Shown here one piece after another: positions 23,896 through 33,599 of a stretch of 64,000 nucleotides of DNA. Below the pieces are notes generated by a model. That model was not told the DNA's origin. It saw nothing but the letters and a program-made list of their open reading frames with translations, and ran no database searches. Made by a program: the position numbers and the translations under genes. Origin of the DNA: Sequoia sempervirens (Eukaryota > Streptophyta > Pinopsida > Cupressales > Cupressaceae); contig VDFB02373365.1 of the NCBI GenBank assembly GCA_007258455.2, positions 221,496,552 to 221,560,551 of the forward strand, read 5' to 3'. How positions within the stretch are numbered: position 1 is the stretch's first letter; each line of letters opens with the position of its first letter.

Positions 23896-26800
23896 TGTAA
23901 CACCTCTCCAACTTCAGCCTGGGTAAGGTAGTATTTTGATTTTGATTTGATATTTTAAATGTTAAATATTATCATAATGAGATTAGACATTGATGATTAT
24001 GGAAAAGTATATCATGGTTAGTTATTATTTTGGATTACAAGCTTATATGTTTATATATTGTTATCATTGCTTATGTACGATTATGGATAGGAAAGGGATG
24101 ATGTCGTAACACTCATATTTGAGAGGCTTATGATATCATGACTCCCTTCCTGATGATTAATGTTGTTTTGACTATATGATATATGTAAATGCACATGTAC
24201 TTTGACGTGTAATTGGAAATGATGTAGGTACTTAGTATCAACTCCGCTTGGATCCACAGGCCTGAGCGTACTCATATTCCCATTGGTGGTTATTGGAGGC
24301 AGTCATAGGTCAAATTTCCCCTACCCTAGCCCATTGTATCCTGTTAGGGCAGTGTTTTCCTTGTTGATGTCTTACCGTCTGGAGCACCTTCCTACTGTAT
24401 GTTCCGGTGCACCCTTTAGTTGTATGTGCTTTACCAGTATGTCTTGTTGAGGTATTTTGTTATGGTTTCATGAATCTTTTATATGACTATGTATTTTGGT
24501 TGTCAGTGTTATGATGCATTTTCATTGGCATCTTTTCATGATTTCATATATGACATTTTATAGTATTTTATTGATGGGAGATTTAAATGGTTTTATCCAT
24601 AAGATTTTAAATATGACATTTTAAATGATTTTTATTGATCATTCGAGAGAATGATGTATTTCATTTGGAAATTTTAAATGATTTTATTAACCCCTTTTGG
24701 GGAGCTTTGTGTATTTGGACAATTGGATTTAAATTATTATTTTATATGAAAGAGGGAATGTTGGATACTTAGTGATTTTTATTAATTGTATTGGGGGGGC
24801 TTTAATAGCTTGTTTATTTAAATGCCTCATTTTATTTTATTGTTTTGGGGAGAAATTATATAAAGGGGTAACCTTGTCTTTGGTAGATATACTTTTATTC
24901 ATTTTGTTTTGGGGGGGAGTTATCTTTTTGGGGGAAAGAAAATTTATATTTTGGAGAGAGAGGAGAAAACCCCACAATTTGGGCAGCTGAGTTTGGGAAG
25001 GAATATGGAGATTTTCCAAGAAGAAAATTGTGGGTAGTGGATTCTAGAATTTGGCGCGCCATTTCCTCCATGTAGTCATATTTTGGAACCTAGCCGTGCC
25101 TTCTCTTCAAATCAATCTTTATTTTCAGTTTGGGGCAATATGAAGGTATTTTTTTGTGGTTCTTGAATCCTTGAATTTCTGGTGGTTTTGAATGTGATTT
25201 TGTTGGAAATGGAAACTTTGCATTTCCTCATAGTAGATTTATTCTTTTGATTCAATTTTGAGAATGCTTTGGGAATGAAGAATGTTTGTTTTGGATTTGA
25301 TTTGTTGCTCAGTAGTTTGCTTATGGCATATTTTTGGTGCATTCCTGTAAATCTGAAATGGGTCTTGTCAAATTTGATTTCTGGGCACTCTCATACCATT
25401 CCTCTTTTTGCCCAATTTGTTTAAAACATTTTTTTTTATTGCTTCTCATTACCCTCTTTATAAAAACAAAAATTAAGAGTGTATTTCATATAGAAACACC
25501 AAGATCTCAACTAGGTCTTTGGCATATTTTAATTCTGGCCACTTTCATTTTCGGTCAAATTTGTGCCTATTGTTAAAATGACGTTTTCCTTTGCTTCTCT
25601 TTAACCGCCTGTTAAAAAAGTAAAATAAAATTAGATTCCATTTTGAATTGTCCATATTTCAAATGGGTTGTTGTCCAATTTTTAGTCCGGGCAACTTCAT
25701 ATTTTCATGTTTTTCTTGCCCAACTTGGCAAAATACATTTTTTGGAACAACAGTTCATTTTATGTTCTAAACTCAAAATTTGAACATGGAATCTAACTTG
25801 AAACGCCAAAATCTGAACTAGGTCAGGTTTAGAATTCTATTTCGGGCACTTGGAATTTTTATGTAATTTTTAAGCCTCTTTTTCGTGTTGAATTTCAGCT
25901 GATAAATGTGCGTTCTTTTTTAGCAGCAATATTGCTTGGTTGTTTTAAATGGTTTTTATGATGATCTTAGTGGCTTTTCATTGTTTCATGTTTGCTATGG
26001 ATACCTCGTTTGGTTAAATGAGAAGGCCTATCCGTCTGTAGGGCATTGAGTTATCCGTTTGCAGGACGTTGATACAGGCATGATTGAGTCTTCTCATCTG
26101 TATGAGAGGTGTACCTAGTTCCATGTGGTGCCATCCCTTTAAGCACACACGATGAAATTTCATCCGGTCTATACTCTTGTGCTTCATACCTTAGTAGTCA
26201 TGAGTAGTACCTGGCATATTATTGTTTGAGCATATTTGTGTTGTGATATTGGCTTCAATGCATTGTATTTCATGTTTGCTCTGTGTTTGAAGTGAGTGTT
26301 GGCCTTATGTTCTCCTTGCCTTGATTTTTCTGCTTGGGCCTTGTGACTACCTCTGAGCATAGTGGGGTGGCCTCTTTTGAGTCCACATGGTAGGGAGGCG
26401 TTGCCACTGCCATTGGGGACCGACGTATAGGTTATTGGAGCACCAGTTGAAGCTGATCCCTCTTGTACTTGTCTTATATGTTGATGTATTTTATTTCATG
26501 GCTATGCCTTCTTATTCATGCATATTCGTTTATGTATATTGTACTCTCTTGAAAGAGAAGATAAAATCATATAGATTAATGAGAAGAAATGTGATGTTTA
26601 TATTTGATTTACGAGTTTCGATGTTGGTATCAAACTCACTTGTATTATGATGAACATAATGGAATTTTTTTCAATATTTTCCATGCAAAAAATTTGAGCT
26701 TTGGTTGTATATTTCCTTCATGTTTTAGTCTACAAAAGTTCTGGAGCAGAAAGTTCTAGAGCAGCAGAAAGTTCTAGAGAAGCAGAAAGTTCTAGAGCAG

Positions 26801-27183
26801 AGGTTCTCGAGCAGGAAGTTCCAGAGCAGAGGTTCTGGAGTAGGAACTTCCATAGCTATAACTTCTGTAGCTGGAACTTCTGTAGCTGGAACTTCCAAAG
26901 CTGGAACTTCCATAGCTGGAAGTTTCGTAGCTAGAACTTCTGGAGCAAGAATTTCAGGAGCAAGTTTCTGGAGCCATTATGTTTGCTCCTGTTTGGATTT
27001 TCTTTGGAGGGTGGATTAATCCTCTCCTTTGGGTTATGTTCGGCCATGCTTGGCCATGTTTGTGTTCATTATATCGTATTGGCAACTGCTTTATCTGTAA
27101 GTTATTGTGTATGTTTTCAAAAAAAAATTTATCTTGTCCTCTTTTGGCTCTTACCCTTCGGGGTTGCGTAGTAGGATGTTACA
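23896..27183. mobile_element. LTR-type insertion (3,288 bp), TSD TGGTG
   Basis: The segment starts TGTAACACC and ends GGATGTTACA, giving inverted TGTAACA/TGTTACA ends. It is flanked by TGGTG at 23891-23895 and 27184-27188. Removing it and one TGGTG joins the surrounding ORF in frame (MNMMV to DSLKNA), which confirms the boundaries. TGTAACAC/GTTACA ends are common in Ty3/gypsy LTRs. No second internal copy of the ends and no pol domains were seen, so a very long solo LTR is the simplest reading. A TATA box candidate (ATTATATAAAGGGG) lies at about 24855. It contains the minisatellite at 26735-26975. Confidence 0.85.
26735..26975 (+). repeat. Degenerate GAA/TTC minisatellite inside the LTR
   Basis: About a dozen degenerate units of roughly 15-20 bp, first of the type AGCAGAAAGTTCTAG, then AGCTGGAACTTCCAT. 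Nearly every unit carries GAA facing TTC at 1-2 nt spacing. The plus frame gives a repetitive SSRAE then NFCSW peptide, which is a consequence of the repeat and not evidence of a protein. Confidence 0.85.
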
Positions 27184-28059
27184 TGGTGGACAGTCTTAAG
27201 AATGCTTATCAGGAGAATATTGTTGTGGAAGAGGAGGTGGATAAAGTACACAGTCAGGAAGGTTATGGTGGGCCGTGTAAAATAACTAGAGCAAACCTTA
27301 AGAGAAAGGTTGATAAGGTCTAGGTGAACATTTAGGAAATCAAGAAAGCGACGCTTAATATGAACAAACTAGAATAGGAGGTGGCAAAGATCTTGAAGAA
27401 TATGGCCTAACAGTGGGTTTGTTGCTGGGTTTTTGCGGGTTCTTTGTGGTGCTGCCTTTTGGTTGGCTCTCTTTTGGCAACTTCCTATCTTGTTTTGAAT
27501 TCTTGCTTCGGTACTTTACTTGCTAAATTTGTCTCTTGCTTGTTGTTAAAGGGTTTCGGGGCCCCTTCAAAACCTATTTTTTCCTTAATAAAAAACTATT
27601 AGAGTTGTTAAGAACCTTCAAGTATGTTCTGATTGCCACATTGCATCTCAAAGGAGAAATTCAACACTTGGAGGGCTCAATTATCATGATGCCCACACCT
27701 CATGAACTATAGGACATTCCTTTGGATTAGATTTTTTTAGAACAGGGAAAAATCTTCCTCAAATGCAAATGCATAATGGTTAGAGAGACCTAAATTTGTT
27801 GATTTCTAATGCCAATTAAATGGTTGGAATACAACACATAACTTAGGGAGTCAATCTCCTCAGTTTCCATGAACATTATGGGAAAAAATCAACTCTCAAC
27901 TACCATCTTCCCAAGCAGCAACTTGGCATCCAAATCATGGTCTACCTCTGAAACTATACCCTTACAAGAAAACTCCTTGATCAATAAGAGTTAATCTTAC
28001 TATGCCAAATGTCCTTCAAATGTTGTCTATTCATTACTTGGATCCACCACCTTAATTGC

Positions 28060-28900
28060 CTAAACACAAGACAAGATTAACAATTGAGATGCTTTGGCTT
28101 TGATGATCAATGATATCAATGGATAGTTGAACTACCAAGGTGGAAGGTGTACCAGTCTACCAAAATATACTAGATGACACCACATGGTTCTACAAAAGCT
28201 AATTGATCATCCCTTATAATGCACTCTAACCCCACTCAATTAATGGTCTAGATCAATTTTACGTCAATATTAATGGTCAAGGGATATTTTCTCTTCAACC
28301 CATAATTACTTGAACATATTTGACTTCAAAATCCAACCAAGACATGTCACATAAACTTATGTTTTTGCACTTGACTATATACCCTTTGATTCACTTTGAA
28401 GATCAACAACTTTAGAAAATCAGTAGACTACTAAAGTGTTGAATGGTATGACTTATCAAAGTACCTACATCCACCAAAGTTGATTAGATCACACCACATG
28501 GTTTCACCAAAATCATTTGATAAAACTTCTTGATATCTATAGGCTTTACTTAAACATCAATCAACATTGAAAGTGTAGATCAACTTTCCCCAAAGATTAG
28601 TGATTACGACTGATTGGTGGATGGCTAAAGTGTTGAGTGGTTTTATTCACCGAAGTGAAAACATGGTTGAAATCCACTAGTTCATGCCATATGGACATAT
28701 CATATGCACCTAGCCTCCTACTTTCCATCAATGGCCACAATTTTCTCCTCTCAAGATTGACACCTTCAATAGATGGTTGAGGAGATTGGTAGCTCGATAT
28801 ACTAATATGCTACAATACACTAGATTGGGCCAAGTAGCCACAATGTCCATTGCCAAACAGGGACCCTAAAATAGACTTGTTGCACCTCTATCCCAATAAG
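28060..28900 (+). repeat. Degenerate internal repeats upstream of the Brr2 fragment
   Basis: Related strings recur at about 28130, 28425, 28620 and 28770: a TGG(A/T)TAGTTGA or TGGTTGA element, then CTAAAGTGTTGAxTGG, then CACCACATGGTT(T/C)xxC. Unit length is irregular (about 150-300 nt). The same block is at about 44695-45540 in copy B. No coding potential was recognised. Confidence 0.5.
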
Positions 28901-28929
28901 GATCATCCACCTCAACATCCCTTTGAAAA

Positions 28930-30540
28930 ATGCTCCATGTTCAAGATTCCCATGCTAAAAATAGAGACCTTTTTGGTAGATTGATATATGGAAGGCCACA
29001 GTATGATTCCAATGGAGAAGGAATAATATTAATAGGTCACAGTGAGCTGCAATATTATCTATCCCTTATAATTCAAAAAGTACCAATTGAGAGCCAATTT
29101 ATCTCAAAATTAGCATATCATTTAAATGCATAAATTCTCCTAGGTATAGTTCAAAATGAAGGGAGGCATGCACATAGTTGGGATACACTTATCTTTACAT
29201 TCGCATGCTGCAAAACCCAGTTCTATATGGTCTATCTGCTAATGCTTTACAAAAAGACAATACCTTAGAAGAGAGAAGGGCAGACTTGGTAAGCATAGCT
29301 ATGATTTTCAATTTAGTACATAGTAATTTTACTATGGTATTGTTTTTGATATAGGAACAAACATATTTTAATTTTACTATGGTATTGTTATACAAGTATG
29401 ACCCTTGTATTTTACTTTAATGGTACTTGTTAGTGCTTATGATAATTGAACTCTTTATGTTAACAAATACATTCAATTGCAACTATCTTGGACAAAAGTA
29501 ATTTGGTGAAATATGATTGGAAAAGTGGATATTTCCAGGTTAATGATCTAGGACGGATAGCTAGTTATTACTACATCACTCATGGGACAATGACTACTTA
29601 TAATGATCACTTGAAGCCAACAATGGGTGATATTGAGCTATGCCAATTTTTTTCATTAAGTGAAGAGTTTAAATATGTGACAATAAGAGAAGAAGAGAAG
29701 ATGGAACTTGCAAAGCTCTTACACCATGTTCCTATTCCGGTGAAGGAGAGTTTGGAGGAGCCAAGTGCCAAGATCAATGTTTTGCTCCAGGCTTACATTT
29801 CACAGCTTCAGCTTGAAGGTCTCTCCCTCACGTCTGATATGGTGTTTATGACTCAGGCATGTATTTATATTCAAAACCTGTGTAGCACAAATCATAACCA
29901 TTTATCAATTTATAAGTGGGTGACTTGAATTGTGTATCCTTTGTAATGCAAATGATCACCATTTTATGCCTTTTTATAAGTGGGTGACCTAAGAATTTTG
30001 TGTTGTCCACAAAAATATAAATTTATCCTTGAGGATGTTGTGCATGTCCACCCTCCTGCTTCTTTTTCTAATCATACAACCCATCTTTAAGTCCTATCTT
30101 CTCCAACTCATTCACCTTTGCTAGACATAAGGAATTTACAATTTGCTATGGAAGTTGTTGGATGATGCACACTATGTAGTTTTAAATACATTTTTTTTCT
30201 TTGGTTATGTGTTGCAGAGTGTAGGTCGCCTCCTAAGAGAAATTTTTGAGATTGTCCTAAAAAGAGGATGGGCTCAGTTAACGGAGAAGGCACTTAACCT
30301 GTGCAAGATGGTTGGAAAGCACATGTGGAGTGTTCAAACTCCACTCCGACAATTTAAAGGCATTCCAAATGAAATATTGACCAAAATTGAGAAGAAAGAT
30401 TTAGCTTGGGATCAGTATTATGATATTTGAGCCCAAAAGATTGGAGAGCTCATTCGTTTTCCAAATATGGGAAAAACCATTCATAAGTTTATGACAAATT
30501 GATTAAAAAGGACTGTAAATACCTAGGTTTGAATAGGATT
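28930..30540 (+). pseudogene. Brr2 (U5 snRNP 200-kDa DExH helicase) fragment, copy A
   Basis: Three exon pieces match the Sec63 part of the first helicase cassette of Brr2, which unwinds U4/U6 in the spliceosome. Exon a (28930-29288) has [27 protein letters not shown] and LEERRADL, ending at GTAAGC. Exon b (about 29480-29856) has [30 protein letters not shown] and [19 protein letters not shown]. Exon c (30218-about 30510) has [16 protein letters not shown] and [11 protein letters not shown]. Introns persist, so it is a genomic fragment. Damage includes TAA after LNA, a 1-nt deletion near 29157, loss of the AG acceptor before exon b, a GC in place of the GT donor after exon b, and TGA after YYDI. 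Neither helicase core motifs nor the second cassette are present. Confidence 0.93.
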
Positions 30541-30594
30541 GAAGTGTTTGAAGTGTTGATACAAAGCTTCGTATGAAGGATTTCTTAATGCAAG

Positions 30595-30770
30595 GTAAGC
30601 ATGCACATGGTTGGGATACACTTATCTTTACATTTGCATGCTATGAAACCCAGTTCTATATGGTCTATCTACGAAACCGAGTTCTATACGGTCTATCTGC
30701 TAATTCTTTGCAAAAAGACAATACCTGAGAAGAGAGAAGGGCAGACTTGGTAAGCATAGCTGTGATTTTC
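30595..30770 (+). repeat. Second copy of the Brr2 exon-a end, downstream of exon c
   Basis: The segment from GCATGCACATGGTTGGG through GCAGACTTGGTAAGCATAG repeats 29167-29300. Here it also contains a local duplication of about 28 bp (ACCCAGTTCTATATGGTCT, then ACCGAGTTCTATACGGTCT) that copy B lacks at 47235-47370. The exon repeat itself is in both copies, so it predates the 8-kb duplication. The extra 28 bp arose later in copy A. Confidence 0.8.
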
Positions 30771-30807
30771 AATTTAGTTATACATAGTAATTTTACTATG
30801 TTATTGT

Positions 30808-31211
30808 TGTAGACCCTAAATCTGCAATTTGCTCAAAAACAAACAAACATGAGTTTTGTTAAATCAAACAAAATCAAATATAGAATCCATATGAAATATA
30901 GAATCATGCTTCATAATGCAATCCAAACAACAAAATATCAACTAAACTAAGTGAAAGCATAAAGAAGCAAGAATCCAACTCTATCTCATATTGGATTGGT
31001 GTCACATGTGCTAGTGACCCTTTCCCAATCCTTGATTGATAAGCTTAGATGATGAAATTGCGATAGATGATGGAGATGATAAATGGACAAGATAAGTTCT
31101 CAAAGAGAATGACCTTGCATCAAGTTGTGGAGATTGTCCAGGATTTTGCTTGAGGATGATGCACCTATTTAAAGATTTTCAAAATGCCAAATGTTGAAGA
31201 GGGACCAATGT
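30808..31211 (-). repeat. Left (3') LTR, visible part
   Basis: This matches 38446-38850 almost base for base. Differences are GCG/GCT near 31069 and a small cluster near 31132. The remaining about 575 bp of the LTR, and the polypurine tract, must lie in the 100-N gap, whose true size is therefore larger than 100. Confidence 0.9.
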
Positions 31212-31311
31212 NNNNNNNNNNNNNNNNNNNNNNNNNNNNNNNNNNNNNNNNNNNNNNNNNNNNNNNNNNNNNNNNNNNNNNNNNNNNNNNNNNNNNNNNN
31301 NNNNNNNNNNN
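31212..31311. other. Assembly gap (100 N)
   Basis: A run of exactly 100 N, a conventional unknown-length gap. It sits inside the left LTR of the element. Confidence 0.99.
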
Positions 31312-31491
31312 CACTAGCTCTCATCATAAGGATTCTTCTCGCGGCTCCCTATGTTGACGCTTTCGTTTGAGATTTAGCTCCCAAGATGGTGGAAGTAGTA
31401 CCTTCATGCTTTGATTTCTCCTCGCTCCAAGAGCTCTTGTTCAATAAGTGTTCTTCGAGCAGATGACCACCATAGGTGACTCTTTTCAATT

Positions 31492-33594
31492 TTACGCTCG
31501 GGCTAACTCCTCTGGATGTTCTATCTGACTTGTTTCCTTGAGTGGATAATGTTGGATATTTTTATTCATGATGTCCTCAATCTGAGTTTGGGACATATTT
31601 GATCCTGATGTTGACAACTCCGTTTGATTGTAGGAGTTAAGAATCTGCTCTTTTTGTGTAACACAATCTTGTTCTAGATGAAGATCATCTACATGACCTT
31701 CTGTAGAAAACATCTCATGGGTAGATGGAGGAGTATGTGCTTCATGGATATGATCATCTTGCATGGATAAGAGAGTGTTCATTAGATTATTGTAGTATCT
31801 TGAAGATACAAATTCTTGATCTTGATTAATTTTGGAGTTGCTTTCGACATGCTTTGGATCAAGTTCTTGACATGGGGTAGCTTCAAAGGATGGATTTCTT
31901 ACAAAGGACTTTTGGATGTCGACATTAGGCATGGTCAAGTTCAAGGTTCCTTCAGCATCTGTAACCATGAGGTCAAAGGGGATCAACATGTTTTGAAAAT
32001 GACCATTGCTAGACCTTAGTGAAAGATTTTGATCTTGCTTTGGAATAACTTCTTGAGATATGTCCTCTAACTCATAAGGCGATGTAGAGACATTTTCAAT
32101 ATGATCATTGGTCAACGGATCATGCATTATGTCAATTGGATCAAATAACCCTAACACTCCTTGGAAGAGATCACTAAAAAGTGGCTCTTGATGTATGGTG
32201 AGTTTATCATCGGATTGTGTAGATACATCCTCAATGTGCTCCTCAATGGAGAGGTTTTGATCATTATTTTCGACAATTGCGGTGGAGATATTGTGAATGT
32301 CTTCGACCATAGAGTCAAGTGATGTTGATATTTCTTGAATTGGCTCATTTTCGAGTTTTGTTGGTGGATTTTGATCGTGATTCAAAAGTGACTCTTGACA
32401 TATGTTGATTTGATCATTGGATGAAGTAAACGTGTACTCAATGATGGATTGATCTTGATCCTTGTTTTCAATAGTTGTCAGCTTTTGTGTTTGTGCTCGT
32501 GTTGGCTGGGTAGCTTGAGAGGCTTGGGCAACTTGAGAGGATTGTTTCACACTTTGAACTTGTGTTGCTTGTTGCATGGCTAGATATTGTTGGTATCCCT
32601 TTTGAAAAGCAGCTTGTAATGTCGCGTTGTATTGGATTAATGTAGTGGAAATTGGTGGTGGTGGGGGTGGTGGTGGATTCAAAATCATGTTGGATGTAGT
32701 GACAAGTGTTTGAGATACGCTCGGAGCGATCATGGTAGTGAGGGGTTGAGATGTGATGGGCATGATAGTGGTGGTTGGAATGATTGAAGGGATAGTGATG
32801 GTTGGAATGACCGAGGTGATAGGTCTTTGGGAGACCATATTTTGATTGGTTGGGATCAACGTTGTTGTTTGATTAGATACCATATGTTGGTGCGATGTCG
32901 ATGGTATACTCGAAGGATTTGACGTGATGGTTTGATTGACATTAAGTGGATTGATTTGGGTGGATTGATTGGTGTTAGGTAAAGGGGGAAGCCCTAAACC
33001 AAGGAATGATGTGGGTAATGGTGGTGGAGATTTCCCTTGGCGCAATGCCTCAACTATTTTGGAAAGTTCCGCAATTTGATCTCGCCAAATTTGTTCTTGA
33101 TTTTGATTTTGACTCACTTGAGATAGTTGATTTGGCTTGTGTTCAAGTAGTTTTGGCATGCATGCTTGCGGTTTTTGAATGGGATCATGGAAAAATGGAT
33201 TTTGGATGACATTTTGATTTGGGATGATAGGATGAACATTGTTGGTATTGGGAATCATTCTTCCAAAGTTTTCCAAGTTAGGATTCATGTTTTGAAAACT
33301 TCCACTTGGTACATCCACATTTGGTTTGTAGGGATTTGGTGGAATGACGTTGTTCATTTCAAGGCTCATGCATTGATTATTCAATTGGTGGATTTGCAGA
33401 TTTGGACTTAGATCTATCATTGGGAAATGTGTTCCAAACTTTGACATGGGCATACTCACACTTGTTGTACCATTGATATTTGTCGAAGGCAATGATCCTA
33501 TGCATGGACTTTGATAATTGATAGGAAATGAAAGGCTTTGAGGATTCAATTGATTTAGATTACTCAAGATGTATGGATCAAGTGTATATTCCAT
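31492..33594 (-). CDS. 700-residue low-complexity protein of the LTR element, function unknown
   Basis: This is the longest open frame in the window, intact from ATG to stop and in the sense of the element. It is rich in Asn, Gln, Ser, Thr, Pro and Ile. Residues 1-150 are Asn/Pro-rich. Residues 169-187 (IWRDQIAELSKIVEALRQG) look like a short amphipathic helix or coiled coil, followed by a proline patch. Residues 250-300 are Thr/Ile/Pro-rich, there is an eight-proline run at 307-314, and residues 324-370 are Gln/Ala-rich. The C-terminal half is acidic with recurring Asp-Gln-Asn-Leu-Ser type phrases. No zinc knuckle, protease or polymerase motif was seen. A gag-like structural role is possible by position, but I infer this only weakly. 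Persistence of 700 codons in a pol-less element suggests recent activity or selection. Confidence 0.6.
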   Translation of the reverse strand: MEYTLDPYILSNLNQLNPQSLSFPINYQSPCIGSLPSTNINGTTSVSMPMSKFGTHFPMIDLSPNLQIHQLNNQCMSLEMNNVIPPNPYKPNVDVPSGSFQNMNPNLENFGRMIPNTNNVHPIIPNQNVIQNPFFHDPIQKPQACMPKLLEHKPNQLSQVSQNQNQEQIWRDQIAELSKIVEALRQGKSPPPLPTSFLGLGLPPLPNTNQSTQINPLNVNQTITSNPSSIPSTSHQHMVSNQTTTLIPTNQNMVSQRPITSVIPTITIPSIIPTTTIMPITSQPLTTMIAPSVSQTLVTTSNMILNPPPPPPPPISTTLIQYNATLQAAFQKGYQQYLAMQQATQVQSVKQSSQVAQASQATQPTRAQTQKLTTIENKDQDQSIIEYTFTSSNDQINICQESLLNHDQNPPTKLENEPIQEISTSLDSMVEDIHNISTAIVENNDQNLSIEEHIEDVSTQSDDKLTIHQEPLFSDLFQGVLGLFDPIDIMHDPLTNDHIENVSTSPYELEDISQEVIPKQDQNLSLRSSNGHFQNMLIPFDLMVTDAEGTLNLTMPNVDIQKSFVRNPSFEATPCQELDPKHVESNSKINQDQEFVSSRYYNNLMNTLLSMQDDHIHEAHTPPSTHEMFSTEGHVDDLHLEQDCVTQKEQILNSYNQTELSTSGSNMSQTQIEDIMNKNIQHYPLKETSQIEHPEELARA

Positions 33595-33599
33595 GTTCC

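Larger units (their letters stand above)
22388..27601 (+). pseudogene. Decayed ORF of unknown function, split by an LTR insertion
   Basis: One reading frame runs VDVPRIYDFLYLARFLG, LEKGGLTFYIEKLHGWD, DEQLIFEVTGLPMEGLKF, then after two stops DGRYTRVFGYHFVLLN and FFLATYLNASLNDHI. A charged low-complexity part follows, then a coiled-coil-like segment (YMVDCLKKTIEDLEKFKR). It stops at MNMMV (23895) and resumes at 27184 as DSLKNAYQEN, running on to a Trp/Cys-rich hydrophobic tail and a stop at about 27601 near TTAATAAAAAAC. In-frame stops at about 22876, 22903, 23248, 23431, 23614 and 23830, and more after 27320, show decay. The VTGLPxEG stretch recalls plant mobile-domain-like transposon proteins, but I cannot assign it. 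It directly follows the LINE RNase H and may be ORF1 of a second LINE or a downstream ORF of the same element. Confidence 0.65.

Noticed and set aside
26701..26934. ORFs on both strands in the GAA/TTC minisatellite
   Set aside because: Repeats without stop codons give open frames on both strands. Nothing indicates translation.
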